Numbered from the stretch's first letter, positions 8,879 to 18,152 are shown. The stretch: DNA of 64,000 nt from Methylophilus sp. Leaf416 (GCF_001424665.1 NZ_LMQS01000001.1:311225-375224); one strand, 5' to 3'. Numbers and translations: made by a program. Notes: generated by a model not told the origin, from the sequence alone.

Positions 8879-10927
8879 TTATTTGACACGCATACCAGGT
8901 TGCGCTCCACTGTCTGGTGAAAGAATATACGGTCCGCCACGCTCATCACTGGCTGCCAGTACCATGCCTTCACTCATGCCGAACTTCATCTTGCGTGGCG
9001 CCAGGTTTGCCACCATCACGGTCAGGCGACCGACCAGGGTGGCCGGGTCATAGGCAGACTTAATCCCAGCAAAAATCTGGCGCGGCTGTGCTTCGCCAAT
9101 ATCCAGCATTAATTTCAGCAGTTTTTCTGCGCCTTCCACATGCTCGGCACTGACGATTTTTGCAATGCGTAAATCCACCTTGGCAAAATCATCAATCGAG
9201 ATATAAACACCCTCTTCTGCTGGCTTGCTTTCGACTTTCGCCTCAGCTTTAACGACTGGCGCAGCTTCAGTTGCCTGCAAGTTTTCCTTGTTGGCTGCCA
9301 CCATGGCTTCGATCTGCTTGCCTTCCAGACGCGTCACCATATGTGAATACGGCTGTATGGTTTGCGAACCCAACCCAAATGCCGCATCGGCCCACTGCAA
9401 AGGTTCGACATCGAAGAAAGCCTCAACCGCCGTTGCAATATTTGGCAGCACTGGTTTCAGGTAAATCGTCAGTATGCGGAACATTTCCAGCGCGTTACTG
9501 CAAATGGCATGCAATTCCAGCGATTTACTTTCATCTTTCGCTACCACCCATGGTGCCGCCTCCGCCACATAGGCATTGGCTGCATCTGTCAGTTTCATAA
9601 CTTCGCGCAAGGCACGCGCAAAATCACGCGCTGTAAAAGCTTCAGCAATCGCCGGTGCAGCAGCACGCATATCATCGATCACCGTATGCTGGGCAGGAAT
9701 GATTTTGTTGTCGAATTTCTTGGCAATGAATCCGGCAGTACGGCTGGCGATATTGATGTATTTACCTACCAGGTCGCTGTTGACACGTGCGACAAAATCT
9801 TCCAGGTTCAGGTCGATATCTTCCATACTGCCATTCAGCTTGGCGGCATAGTAATAGCGTAAATACTCAGGATTCTTGACGTGATCCAGGTAACTGCGCG
9901 CCGTGATAAACGTGCCACGCGACTTGGACATTTTCTCGCCATTCACGGTCAGGAAACCATGCGCAAATACCTGTGTCGGCGTGCGGTGACCGGAATACTC
10001 CAGTGTCGCCGGCCAGAACAAGGCATGGAAGTAAAGAATGTCTTTACCGATAAAATGATACAGCTCGGTGGTGGAATCCTTTTTCCAGTATTCGTCAAAA
10101 TTCAAATCAGCCTTGCCGCACAAGTTCTTAAAACTGGCCATATAGCCAATCGGCGCATCCAGCCAGACATAAAAATACTTACCCGGCGCATCAGGAATCT
10201 CAAAACCGAAATAAGGCGCATCCCGCGAAATATCCCAGTCAGATAATTTGTTCTCACCCGCTTCGCCCAACCACTCATTCATTTTATTGGCAGCTTCGGC
10301 TTGCAACGTGCCGGAGCGGGTCCAGTCACGCAAGAAATCTACACATTCGCTTAACTTAAAGAAGTAGTGCTCAGTCTCTTTACGTACCGGTGTCGCGCCA
10401 GACACTGCAGAATAAGGATTGATTAATTCTGTCGGGCTGTAAGTGGTGCCGCAGACTTCACAGTTATCACCATATTGATCCTTGGAGTGGCATTTGGGGC
10501 ACTCGCCTTTGATAAAGCGGTCCGGCAAAAACATGCTTTTGACCGGGTCAAAATACTGTTCAATCGTCTTATTGGCGATCTTGCCATTAGCCTTGAGCGC
10601 ACGGTAGATATTACCGGACAACTGGCGGTTCTCTTCCGAGTTGGTGGAATAGTAGTTATCAAACTGCACCAGGAAATCGGAAAAATCCTGGCTATGCTCA
10701 ACATGCACCTTTTCAATCAGCGCTTCTGGGGTGATGCCTTCTTTTTCCGCACGGAGCATGATCGGTGTGCCATGCGTGTCATCCGCGCAAACGTAATGCA
10801 CAGTATGGCCCTGCATTTTCTGAAATCGCACCCAGATATCGGTTTGAATATATTCAACCAGATGCCCCAAATGGATACTGCCATTGGCATAAGGAAGTGC
10901 AGAAGTGACCAATATTTTGCGTGTCAT
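8879..10927 (-). CDS. metG: Methionyl-tRNA synthetase with C-terminal tRNA-binding domain
   Basis: Class I aminoacyl-tRNA synthetase of 682 residues that charges tRNA-Met and initiator tRNA. The HIGH-type signature appears as SIHLGHL in the first 25 residues. A zinc knuckle follows ([18 protein letters not shown], near 143-160), then KMSKSRG (near 333-339). The last 110 residues form an OB-fold tRNA-binding domain ([12 protein letters not shown]) that makes the enzyme dimeric. Length matches the E. coli-type enzyme (about 677). It is a single leftward gene with about 200 bp of non-coding DNA on each side. Confidence 0.97.
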   Translation of the reverse strand: MTRKILVTSALPYANGSIHLGHLVEYIQTDIWVRFQKMQGHTVHYVCADDTHGTPIMLRAEKEGITPEALIEKVHVEHSQDFSDFLVQFDNYYSTNSEENRQLSGNIYRALKANGKIANKTIEQYFDPVKSMFLPDRFIKGECPKCHSKDQYGDNCEVCGTTYSPTELINPYSAVSGATPVRKETEHYFFKLSECVDFLRDWTRSGTLQAEAANKMNEWLGEAGENKLSDWDISRDAPYFGFEIPDAPGKYFYVWLDAPIGYMASFKNLCGKADLNFDEYWKKDSTTELYHFIGKDILYFHALFWPATLEYSGHRTPTQVFAHGFLTVNGEKMSKSRGTFITARSYLDHVKNPEYLRYYYAAKLNGSMEDIDLNLEDFVARVNSDLVGKYINIASRTAGFIAKKFDNKIIPAQHTVIDDMRAAAPAIAEAFTARDFARALREVMKLTDAANAYVAEAAPWVVAKDESKSLELHAICSNALEMFRILTIYLKPVLPNIATAVEAFFDVEPLQWADAAFGLGSQTIQPYSHMVTRLEGKQIEAMVAANKENLQATEAAPVVKAEAKVESKPAEEGVYISIDDFAKVDLRIAKIVSAEHVEGAEKLLKLMLDIGEAQPRQIFAGIKSAYDPATLVGRLTVMVANLAPRKMKFGMSEGMVLAASDERGGPYILSPDSGAQPGMRVK

Positions 10928-11158
10928 GACACCGTAACCAAAACTTAAAACGACTATTTTAGCAAACCCGTTGCAGTTTCAACGAATCTTTATGCCATTC
11001 GACACCACATATCACTCGCCGTAAATCATATTGCCCGCGATTAGCAGGCAATATAATGAGTAGCAATGCCACAACCATTTATTGCAGCAACATTGGCGAA
11101 ATCAATAATGCTTGATTGGCCTTAAGCTTTGGCAAAGACTGATTACGCTCACAATTCA

Positions 11159-11617
11159 CTAACTTTTAGGAATCAGCACAGCACTCACAGTATGAATCAC
11201 ACCATTATCGGCATTGAGTTCATTGCCTTCCACTGCAACATTATTTACTTTTACGCCTTCGGTAACAGATAGCTTCAAATTTGCGCCCTCTAGTGATTTT
11301 ATTTGACCGGCACTCACATCAGCCTGTGTAATTTTTCCAGGATATATATGATAGCTGAGCACTTTTTTTAACTCGATTGGGTTAGCTAATAATGCATTTA
11401 ATTTGGCTTTGGAAAGTTTGGCAAAAGCGGCATCATCGGGTGCAAACAAGGTAATCGGCCCATCGCCATTCAAGGTGCTTTCAAGGCCTGCCACTTTTAC
11501 CGCTTTTAAAAAAGTTTTAAAGCTGCCATCTTGCTGAGCTGTTTGTAACAAGGTATCTGCATAAACAACACTGGAAAGGCTCATGGCCAGGGCAGTGAGT
11601 GCGAGTATTTTTTTCAT
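11159..11617 (-). CDS. Secreted fasciclin (FAS1) domain protein
   Basis: Single-domain FAS1 protein of 152 residues. A signal peptide (MKKILALTALAMSLSSVVYA) is followed by one fasciclin repeat with the characteristic GPITLFAPDDAAFAKL, LSYHIYPGKI and NGVIHTVSAVLIP motifs. FAS1 domains mediate adhesion or protein binding in the periplasm or outside the cell; the partner is unknown. The start is preceded by CAGGAGAAAATAAT. It is divergent from apbC and appears monocistronic. Confidence 0.88.
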   Translation of the reverse strand: MKKILALTALAMSLSSVVYADTLLQTAQQDGSFKTFLKAVKVAGLESTLNGDGPITLFAPDDAAFAKLSKAKLNALLANPIELKKVLSYHIYPGKITQADVSAGQIKSLEGANLKLSVTEGVKVNNVAVEGNELNADNGVIHTVSAVLIPKS

Positions 11618-11878
11618 ATTATTTTCTCCTGATAAATGGGTAACTTAAATGTTCGGGCACAAATCTCTGTTACCGATGTATCCACATTATCCGTGGAGCC
11701 TTACGAGTAACTTACCAGAGCATACTTACAGCTTACAGCCACCTTACTGGTCGGACGGAGAACGTGCCTTGGTACCTAATTTAATGGCTAAATCGCATAG
11801 AGTCTGCATGACTAGGAGTGCTCAATGGAGTAAGATACCCGCTCTCTTTAGTCAGGCATTACCTCAGGAATCCCAGGC

Positions 11879-12967
11879 ATGGCCATCAGCGAATTATTGA
11901 TTCAAAGCACCTTAAAACTTTGCATAGACCCAAATACTGGTAAAGATTTTATCAGTGCCAAATCCATCAAAAATATCCAGATTAACGGTAATGATGTCAG
12001 CCTGGATGTGGTGTTGGGCTACCCGGCACAAACCCAGTTTGATGTGATTCGCCAGCAAGTGGCGGATGCACTGAGAACTATGGATGGCATAGGCAACATC
12101 ACGGTCAATGTCGGTTCGCGTATCGTGGCACACAGCGTACAGCGTGGTGTTAACTTGCTACCCAATGTGAAAAACGTGATTGCCGTGGCATCAGGCAAAG
12201 GTGGCGTTGGCAAATCCACCACCTCAGTGAATCTGGCCTTGGCCTTGGCGGCTGAAGGTGCAACTGTAGGCTTGCTGGATGCAGATATCTACGGGCCTAG
12301 CCAACCGCAAATGCTGGGTATCAGCGGTCGCCCGGATAGTGCCGATGGTAAAAGCATAGAGCCTATGCGCGCGCATGGCATTCAGGCCATGAGTATCGGT
12401 TTTCTGGTGGATACCGATACGCCTATGGTCTGGCGCGGGCCTATGGTGACTGGTGCGCTGGAGCAGTTATTAAGAGATACCCGCTGGCAAGACCTGGATT
12501 ACCTGGTGATTGACCTGCCGCCCGGCACCGGCGATATCCAACTGACCCTGGCTCAGAAAATCCCGGTCACTGGTGCGATTATCGTGACTACGCCACAGGA
12601 CATTGCCCTGCTCGATGCGCGCAAAGGTCTCAAAATGTTTGAGAAAGTCGGCATCCCTATCCTGGGTATTGTCGAAAACATGAGCACGCATATTTGCACC
12701 AACTGCGGTCATGAAGAGCATATTTTTGGCGCGGGTGGCGGCGAATTGATGGCCAAGGATTACAACGTGGATCTGCTGGGGAGCTTGCCGCTGGATATTA
12801 ATATCCGCATGCAGGCGGATAGCGGCCAACCGACTGTGGTTGCTACCCCGGATAGCAAAATTTCAAGCACGTATAAACAGATCGCGCGCAAGGCGGCCAG
12901 CAAGATTGCGATTGCCAATTTGGACCATAGTGCCAAGTTTCCCAACATTGTGATTCAAAAAACCTAG
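11879..12967 (+). CDS. apbC: Mrp/ApbC family iron-sulfur cluster carrier ATPase
   Basis: Cytoplasmic P-loop ATPase of 362 residues that binds and transfers Fe-S clusters. An N-terminal MIP18-type (DUF59) domain spans about 1-85. The deviant Walker A motif SGKGGVGKST (about 105-114) and a C-terminal CTNCGH motif, which forms the bridging cluster site in the dimer, match ApbC. It starts after CAGGAATCCCAGGC. Supplying Fe-S clusters fits the nearby FNR, CcoG and other Fe-S proteins, but that link is only contextual. It is followed 11 bp later by the DUF1003 gene. Confidence 0.95.
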   Translation: MAISELLIQSTLKLCIDPNTGKDFISAKSIKNIQINGNDVSLDVVLGYPAQTQFDVIRQQVADALRTMDGIGNITVNVGSRIVAHSVQRGVNLLPNVKNVIAVASGKGGVGKSTTSVNLALALAAEGATVGLLDADIYGPSQPQMLGISGRPDSADGKSIEPMRAHGIQAMSIGFLVDTDTPMVWRGPMVTGALEQLLRDTRWQDLDYLVIDLPPGTGDIQLTLAQKIPVTGAIIVTTPQDIALLDARKGLKMFEKVGIPILGIVENMSTHICTNCGHEEHIFGAGGGELMAKDYNVDLLGSLPLDINIRMQADSGQPTVVATPDSKISSTYKQIARKAASKIAIANLDHSAKFPNIVIQKT

Positions 12968-12978
12968 AAAGAAATCGC

Positions 12979-13536
12979 ATGACTATCCGTGAGCACCATA
13001 TCGCAGAAGACCTGATTGGCGCGCAGTACGAGGCCATGGATGAGCATACACAAAAGGTGGCGAGACAGCTGACCGAGCGCCGCCATATTTCACGTAACCC
13101 ATCACAAAAATCCGGCCAACCCTCCGATCTCGGCCAGCGTGCTGCGGATGCCGTGGCGCGTTTTGGTGGGTCTTGGACATTTATTTTTGCGTTTATTTTT
13201 GTTCTCGTTGCGTGGGTTATATTGAATTCTGTCATCTTGCTTCACTATGACCGTGCGTTTGACCCCTACCCTTACATCCTGCTCAATTTGTTTTTATCCA
13301 TGCTGGCATCGATACAGGCGCCGATTATATTGATGTCACAAAACCGCGAAGCCGAAATTGACCGTAGGCAGGCCGAACATGATTACGAAGTGAATCTCAA
13401 AGCAGAATTAGAGATTCTGCTTTTACACGAGAAATTGGATGATTTACGCGAGCACCAGTGGCAGGAGCTTATTCAGTTTCAGCAACAGCAAATTCAATTA
13501 CTGGAAAAGTTACTCACTGAAAAGAGTAGTAAATAA
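12979..13536 (+). CDS. DUF1003 family membrane protein
   Basis: 185-residue inner membrane protein of the DUF1003 family. A polar N-terminal region is followed by the conserved VARFGGSWTFIF start of the first transmembrane helix, then a FDPYPYILLNLFLSMLASIQAPIILMSQNR second helix region that typifies the family. The remaining 70 residues are charged and Gln-rich and probably form a coiled coil in the cytoplasm. The biochemical role of the family is not established. It is likely cotranscribed with apbC and ends at a strong terminator. Confidence 0.85.
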   Translation: MTIREHHIAEDLIGAQYEAMDEHTQKVARQLTERRHISRNPSQKSGQPSDLGQRAADAVARFGGSWTFIFAFIFVLVAWVILNSVILLHYDRAFDPYPYILLNLFLSMLASIQAPIILMSQNREAEIDRRQAEHDYEVNLKAELEILLLHEKLDDLREHQWQELIQFQQQQIQLLEKLLTEKSSK

Positions 13537-13556
13537 AGCATCTAAATTTAAGGTAT

Positions 13557-13586
13557 AAAAAAAGCGCCTGTGGGCGCTTTTTTTAT
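13557..13586. terminator. Bidirectional terminator between DUF1003 gene and pgl
   Basis: AAAAAAAGCGCC, loop TGTG, GGCGCTTTTTTT: a 12-bp stem whose A and T tracts allow it to end transcription from both convergent genes. Confidence 0.88.
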
Positions 13587-13606
13587 TTTTCGCTATAACT
13601 ACAGTT

Positions 13607-14293
13607 CTATTTCAGCTCAACACCAAAACAGTATACATCCACCCCGTTTGGCGACTGAATCAACTTTGCCGGGATCGCAACACCTTTACGCCAGTTATCA
13701 ACCGCCTCTTGTTTGCCGGCACCAGTCACCAGAAACATGACTTCATTGGTATTGTTCAAACGGTCCTGACTAATGGTAATCCGGTCGGCAGGTGGTTTTG
13801 GCGAGTTGTAGACTGGCACCACGTCAGCAGTGTTATCAACCAGCTGGCCCGGGAACAGGCTCGCAGTATGGCCATCTTCGCCCAAACCTAGAATGACCAG
13901 GTCAAATGTACGCACACCTTTTAAAGTCTGTGCATACGCCTTGGCACCTTCAACATTGCCCAACTCAGCAGGGATATCATGAATCTGGTTTTGTGGAATC
14001 GCTACGTGGTTTAGCCACGCTTCACGCGCCATTTTGCTATTGCGCTCGGCATGATCGGCTGGCAGGCATCTGTCATCGTTATGATATATATGCCATTTTG
14101 ACCAGTCTGCATCGGCTTTCGCCAGTAACTGATAGACAGCTTTAGGCGTACTGCCCCCAGCTAACACCACCAGGAAATTACCATGCTTGGCAATGGCTTC
14201 ATCAGCTGCGGCTAAAATGCGCTGTAAAGCTGCCTGGTTAATTTCATCTTGTGATTGAAAAGTGTGCCAACGTGTTTGAGAGTTCAAAGACAT
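13607..14293 (-). CDS. pgl: 6-phosphogluconolactonase
   Basis: 228-residue cytosolic enzyme of the NagB/DevB type that hydrolyses 6-phosphoglucono-delta-lactone. Signatures are LVVLAGGSTPKAVYQLL near the N terminus, HIYHNDDRCLP, and the active-site segment LGLGEDGHTASLFPG. It stands divergent from gnd-zwf, so the three enzymes from glucose 6-phosphate to ribulose 5-phosphate are together. In RuMP-cycle methylotrophs this branch oxidises formaldehyde carbon to CO2 and yields NAD(P)H. Confidence 0.95.
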   Translation of the reverse strand: MSLNSQTRWHTFQSQDEINQAALQRILAAADEAIAKHGNFLVVLAGGSTPKAVYQLLAKADADWSKWHIYHNDDRCLPADHAERNSKMAREAWLNHVAIPQNQIHDIPAELGNVEGAKAYAQTLKGVRTFDLVILGLGEDGHTASLFPGQLVDNTADVVPVYNSPKPPADRITISQDRLNNTNEVMFLVTGAGKQEAVDNWRKGVAIPAKLIQSPNGVDVYCFGVELK

Positions 14294-14372
14294 AAAAAAC
14301 CTGTAAGAAAACGATACAAAACAACTTTAAGTCATTCACAAAAACACTTTGTGACATTTTTGTTAAATAACA

Positions 14373-14403
14373 AAATGCAGCCTTTCAGTCGCTGGCTGCA
14401 TTT
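14373..14403. repeat. 10-bp inverted repeat between pgl and gnd
   Basis: AAATGCAGCC and GGCTGCATTT are exact inverted copies around an 11-nt spacer. The element lies in the divergent pgl/gnd promoter region, just before a TATAAT at 14406-14411. It could be an operator or a hairpin; it is not placed to end either gene. Confidence 0.6.
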
Positions 14404-14405
14404 GT

Positions 14406-14485
14406 TATAATTATAACCGACTCGACATGATAATTCTGCAAAATTATCAAATAACCCGCTCGGGTTCATGCCATCCAAAAGATGG
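14406..14485 (+). promoter_or_regulatory. gnd promoter region and structured 5' leader
   Basis: A TATAAT hexamer (14406-14411) may be the -10 box; no good -35 box is evident 17 bp before it. Downstream are three short hairpins in a row: GATAATT/AATTATC (14429-14448), AACCC/GGGTT (14453-14466) and CCATC/GATGG (14471-14485). If transcription starts near 14418, gnd has a leader of about 105 nt with ordered structure, suggesting post-transcriptional control. No known riboswitch class was recognised. Confidence 0.4.
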
Positions 14486-14524
14486 GTGTTTCAATAACTG
14501 TCCTTACACCATAGGAAAATCCTG

Positions 14525-15430
14525 ATGAAATTAGCAATGATTGGCTTGGGCAAAATGGGCGGCAATATGGCTGCACGTTTGCTTCGTCACAAAATCAACG
14601 TGGTTGGTTTTGACTTTAATACCGAATTCGTAAACAAATTAGTAAAAGACGAAGGCCTGGAAGCAGCAACCTCAGTTGCTGATGCAGTTAGCAAACTGGA
14701 AGGCCAAAAAATCGTCTGGTTGATGTTACCAGCTGGTGAAATCACTGAAAACCAAATCAAAGACCTGATTCCACTGCTGAACAAAGGCGATATTATCGTT
14801 GATGGTGGTAACTCTAACTACAAACACAGCCAACGTCGTGGCGCTTTATTAGCTGAACATGGTATCGGCTTTATCGACTGTGGTACTTCCGGTGGTATCT
14901 GGGGCCTGGATAATGGCTATTGCCTGATGTACGGTGGCGAAAAACAATACGCTGACGTATTGGCACCTTATGCACAAGCATTAACACACGCTGACCGCGG
15001 TTGGGCACACGTTGGTCCAGTCGGTTCCGGCCACTTCACCAAAATGATCCATAACGGTATCGAATACGGCATGATGCAAGCATTTGCTGAAGGTTTGGAC
15101 CTGATCAAAGGCAAGGAAGATTTCCATCTTGACCTGGCGCAAATCACTGAATTGTGGCGTCATGGTTCTGTAGTACGCAGCTGGTTGCTTGACCTGACTG
15201 CAGAAGCCCTGAAAGACGACCAGAAACTGGAAGCCATTGCACCATACGTTGCTGACTCAGGTGAAGGCCGCTGGACAGTGGTTGAAGCGGTTGAGCAAGG
15301 CGTTGCCGCCCCAGTATTGACAGTGGCATTGCAAGCACGTTTCCGCAGCCAGGACTCAAAAGGTTACAGTTATAAACTGCTTTCCCTGATGCGTAATGCA
15401 TTTGGCGGTCACGCAGTAAAAACCAAGTAA
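14525..15430 (+). CDS. gnd: 6-phosphogluconate dehydrogenase, short decarboxylating NAD-type (GndA)
   Basis: 301-residue enzyme that oxidatively decarboxylates 6-phosphogluconate to ribulose 5-phosphate. The Rossmann motif is MIGLGKMGGNMAARLL. The second strand ends in GFD, and an acidic residue there favours NAD over NADP. DGGNSNYKHSQRRG and the GPVGSGHFTKMIHNGIEYGMMQ catalytic region (containing the active Lys and Asn) are clear. It is about 170 residues shorter than the E. coli enzyme, as in the GndA/YqeC class common in methylotrophs. A terminator follows, yet zwf is only 108 bp away. The ATG follows ATAGGAAAATCCTG. Confidence 0.94.
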   Translation: MKLAMIGLGKMGGNMAARLLRHKINVVGFDFNTEFVNKLVKDEGLEAATSVADAVSKLEGQKIVWLMLPAGEITENQIKDLIPLLNKGDIIVDGGNSNYKHSQRRGALLAEHGIGFIDCGTSGGIWGLDNGYCLMYGGEKQYADVLAPYAQALTHADRGWAHVGPVGSGHFTKMIHNGIEYGMMQAFAEGLDLIKGKEDFHLDLAQITELWRHGSVVRSWLLDLTAEALKDDQKLEAIAPYVADSGEGRWTVVEAVEQGVAAPVLTVALQARFRSQDSKGYSYKLLSLMRNAFGGHAVKTK

Positions 15431-15438
15431 TAAAACAG

Positions 15439-15463
15439 GCCTCTCTTGATGAGAGGCTTTTTT
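15439..15463 (+). terminator. Terminator between gnd and zwf
   Basis: GCCTCTC, loop TTGAT, GAGAGGC, then TTTTTT. A 7-bp stem of this kind may be leaky and let some transcripts reach zwf. Confidence 0.85.
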
Positions 15464-15538
15464 GCTTATTACTAGTGATGTTTAAAATATGGGAAAGGCT
15501 TGCCCTTTCCCGTTTACATTTTTATCTTAAGGTTAGAA

Positions 15539-17014
15539 ATGACGAATAAAATTGATCCATGCACACTGGTGCTGTTTGGCGCTAGTGGTAACCTGGCCCG
15601 CGTAAAACTTTATCCTGGCTTATTCAGGCTGGACTCACTGGGCCGCTTGCCAGCAGAACTGAAAATTGTCGGCGTTGGCCGCCAAGTGGTTGATCTTGAA
15701 GCCTGGCGTGCAGACATCAAAAGCATGCTGGATGCCAAATTTAAAAAAGGCTACGACCAGGCCGTGTTTGAGCGCTTTATTGCGCGAAACTTCTACCATG
15801 CCAACCCGCCAACCGACCCTGATGCATTCAGCAAGCTGAAAGCAACGCTGAGCGATGAGTCTGTATTCCCGCAGAATCTGGCCTACTTCCTGTCAGTACG
15901 TCCGGTGGATTTTGCTCCGGTAGTGGAATCACTGGCGAATGTCGGCCTGACACAAGAAGACAAATACTGGCGCCGTGTGGTGATCGAGAAACCGTTTGGT
16001 ACCGATTTACCATCTGCGAAAGAACTGCAAGCAGCGATTACCAAGCACCTGAAAGAAAGCCAGATCTACCGTATCGATCATTACCTGGGTAAATCTGCAC
16101 TGCAAAATATCTTGCTGCAACGCTTTACCAATACTGTGCTTGAGCCGATCTGGAATAACCAGTATGTGGACCACGTACAAATCACCAACACCGAAATGCT
16201 GGGTGTAGGCGACCGCACCCAATTCTACGACAGCACCGGCGCATTGCGTGACATGTTGCAAAGCCACATTCTGCAAACCCTGGCACTGACCGCGATGGAA
16301 TTGCCTAAGGACTTATCTCCTGAAGGTGTGCGTGACGCAAAAATCGCATTGCTGGAGCAAATTCGCCCGATTCCGGTTGATGAACTGGAAAAACACGCAT
16401 TCCGTGCGCAATATAGCGCTGGCGAAATCAATGGCGAAAAAGTACCGGGTTACCTGGAAGAGCTGGGCAACAATGACAGCGTGGTTGAGACTTATGCCGC
16501 ACTGAAACTGTTTATCGACAATCCACGCTGGAAAGGTGTGCCATTTTACATCCGCACCGCTAAACGCCTGCACGAAGCCGATACACGTATTGCTATCCGC
16601 TTTAAAAAAGCGCCGCTGCAAATCAATGACCAGGACCAGAACTGGCTCATCATTGGTATTCAGCCACGCGAATGCATCAAACTGGAAATCCAATCCAAGA
16701 TCCCTGGCCTGGATATTCAAACGCGCACCATCCAGCTGGATGCCGCCAACCGTTGGGATAGTGATGACTCCGTAGATGCATACGAAGCTTTATTGCTGAA
16801 CCTGATGCAAGGTGACAACTCCAACTACCTGCACATTTCTGAAGCTGAAGCGCAATGGCGCCTGGTTGATCCGGTCGTTAAAGCATGGGCTGAAGACAAG
16901 CGTCCGGTATATCAATACCCTGCCGGTAGCCGTGACCCGGCAGCGTCTAAAGTGATCTTCGAAAGTGAAGATCAGTTCTGGCGTTACAGCATTGAATTGG
17001 GCGGCGACAAATAA
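15539..17014 (+). CDS. zwf: Glucose-6-phosphate 1-dehydrogenase
   Basis: 491-residue enzyme catalysing the first step of the oxidative pentose phosphate path. The start at 15539 (MTNKIDPC) follows AAGGTTAGAA; an in-frame ATG 39 bp earlier adds residues not found in the family. The substrate and catalytic motif RIDHYLGKSALQNIL is intact (about residues 177-191). The nucleotide-binding motif reads GASGNLARVKL, where most G6PDHs have an Asp in place of the Asn and a more basic KRKL end. It completes the route with gnd and pgl for dissimilatory formaldehyde oxidation. Confidence 0.96.
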   Translation: MTNKIDPCTLVLFGASGNLARVKLYPGLFRLDSLGRLPAELKIVGVGRQVVDLEAWRADIKSMLDAKFKKGYDQAVFERFIARNFYHANPPTDPDAFSKLKATLSDESVFPQNLAYFLSVRPVDFAPVVESLANVGLTQEDKYWRRVVIEKPFGTDLPSAKELQAAITKHLKESQIYRIDHYLGKSALQNILLQRFTNTVLEPIWNNQYVDHVQITNTEMLGVGDRTQFYDSTGALRDMLQSHILQTLALTAMELPKDLSPEGVRDAKIALLEQIRPIPVDELEKHAFRAQYSAGEINGEKVPGYLEELGNNDSVVETYAALKLFIDNPRWKGVPFYIRTAKRLHEADTRIAIRFKKAPLQINDQDQNWLIIGIQPRECIKLEIQSKIPGLDIQTRTIQLDAANRWDSDDSVDAYEALLLNLMQGDNSNYLHISEAEAQWRLVDPVVKAWAEDKRPVYQYPAGSRDPAASKVIFESEDQFWRYSIELGGDK

Positions 17015-17113
17015 GCACTTGCGGTAGGAATACCGCAGGCTTAAATAATCGCCAAAAATTCATAAAAAAGTTTGCAAAACTGACAGCATTTATTGTTATT
17101 ATTTGCACCTACT

Positions 17114-17142
17114 AAAAGCGGAGTTTGAAACTCCGCTTTTTT
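17114..17142 (+). terminator. Terminator after zwf
   Basis: AAAAGCGGAG, a TTTGAAA loop that can extend the pairing, and CTCCGCTTTTTT. A strong intrinsic terminator 100 bp after the zwf stop codon. Confidence 0.88.
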
Positions 17143-17197
17143 CTCTTTATTTGCAAGTACACAAGCGCCACAAAACGCGCAAAGACTGGATATCGGA

Positions 17198-17767
17198 ATG
17201 AGCATTAAGTCGGACAAATGGATACGCAGAATGGCTGAACAACACGGCATGATTGAGCCGTTTTCGCCGACACTGATACGCGAAGAGAATGGCGGGAAAA
17301 TCGTTTCATACGGTACGTCATCCTATGGTTACGATATCCGCTGTGCTGACGAATTCCGCGTGTTTACCAATATCAACAGCACCATTGTCGACCCGAAACA
17401 GTTTGACCCGCAATCATTTGTCGAAGTATCTGGCAAAGGCTATTGCGTGATTCCGCCCAATTCGTTTGCATTGGCCCGCACGGTTGAATATTTCCGCATC
17501 CCGCGCTCGGTATTGACTATTTGCCTGGGAAAATCCACGTATGCGCGTTGCGGCATCATTGTAAATGTCACACCATTTGAACCAGAGTGGGAAGGCTATG
17601 TCACACTGGAGTTCAGCAATACAACTCCGCTGCCTGCCAAAATTTACGCAGGAGAAGGTTGCGCCCAAGTACTGTTTTTTGAATCTGATGAAGTGTGCGA
17701 AACCAGCTATAAAGATCGCGGTGGCAAATATCAGGGCCAGGTCGGTGTGACGCTACCAAAGATTTAA
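17198..17767 (+). CDS. dcd: dCTP deaminase
   Basis: 189-residue homotrimeric enzyme that deaminates dCTP to dUTP for dTTP synthesis. Family motifs are [15 protein letters not shown], the [32 protein letters not shown] core in pieces around residues 110-145 (with the catalytic Glu of LEFSN), and the C-terminal [13 protein letters not shown]. Length matches E. coli Dcd (193). It lies before a REP-flanked GIY-YIG gene and has no obvious partner. Confidence 0.96.
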   Translation: MSIKSDKWIRRMAEQHGMIEPFSPTLIREENGGKIVSYGTSSYGYDIRCADEFRVFTNINSTIVDPKQFDPQSFVEVSGKGYCVIPPNSFALARTVEYFRIPRSVLTICLGKSTYARCGIIVNVTPFEPEWEGYVTLEFSNTTPLPAKIYAGEGCAQVLFFESDEVCETSYKDRGGKYQGQVGVTLPKI

Positions 17768-17775
17768 ATTTGTCC

Positions 17776-17802
17776 GTCATTCTGGCGCAGGCCAGAATCC
17801 AG
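17776..17802. repeat. Left REP-like repeat flanking the GIY-YIG gene
   Basis: A 27-bp palindromic element with an ATTCTGGC/GCCAGAAT stem and a 4-nt loop. It is an inverted copy of 18117-18143 with 26 of 27 bases identical. It belongs by appearance to the dispersed GTCATTC...GAATCC type of bacterial repeat. Confidence 0.85.
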
Positions 17803-17831
17803 GCCTGATAAAAACTCCCCATGACTTTGAT

Positions 17832-18152
17832 ATGCAACCATCTGTTTATATCATGACTAATCAACGCAATGGGACATTGTATATCGGAGTTACATCTAAC
17901 CTCATACAGCGAATTTGGCAACATAAACATGGGGCGAGTGAAGGCTTTACCAAGAAATATGGTTTACACATACTTGTTTGGTATGAATTACACGCCACCA
18001 TGGAATCCGCTATTACCCGTGAAAAACAACTTAAATTTTGGAAGCGTATCGCTAAATTACGCATTATTGAACAGATGAATCCAGATTGGCTGGATCTGTA
18101 TCCTGAAATTACTGGTCTGGATTCTGGCCTACGCCAGAATGACAGCCATTAA
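17832..18152 (+). CDS. Small GIY-YIG endonuclease-domain protein within inverted REP-like repeats
   Basis: 106-residue single-domain GIY-YIG protein (YhbQ/UPF0213-like). The defining motifs are VYIMTN and LYIGVTSNLIQRIWQHK, the catalytic Arg lies in the latter, and the conserved Glu is in TREKQLKFWKR. The last residues (LDSGLRQNDSH) are the translation of the right REP-like repeat, so the gene runs into the repeat. The pair of inverted repeats marks the gene as part of a small dispersed element, possibly mobilised or maintained by the nuclease. The cellular role of such proteins is not known. Confidence 0.85.
   Translation: MQPSVYIMTNQRNGTLYIGVTSNLIQRIWQHKHGASEGFTKKYGLHILVWYELHATMESAITREKQLKFWKRIAKLRIIEQMNPDWLDLYPEITGLDSGLRQNDSH
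18117..18143. repeat. Right REP-like repeat, inside the 3' end of the GIY-YIG gene
   Basis: A 27-bp inverted copy of the left repeat with one mismatch in the loop. It contains the same ATTCTGGC/GCCAGAAT hairpin and encodes the C-terminal tail of the GIY-YIG protein. Confidence 0.85.

Noticed and set aside
11028-11054. Inverted repeat ATATTGCC/GGCAATAT between metG and the FAS1 gene
   Set aside because: Only 8 bp and without promoter or terminator context; too weak to name.
11649-11900. 83-codon rightward ORF before apbC
   Set aside because: No recognisable protein features, and it overlaps the apbC start in another frame. The 260-bp gap is better read as a divergent promoter region.
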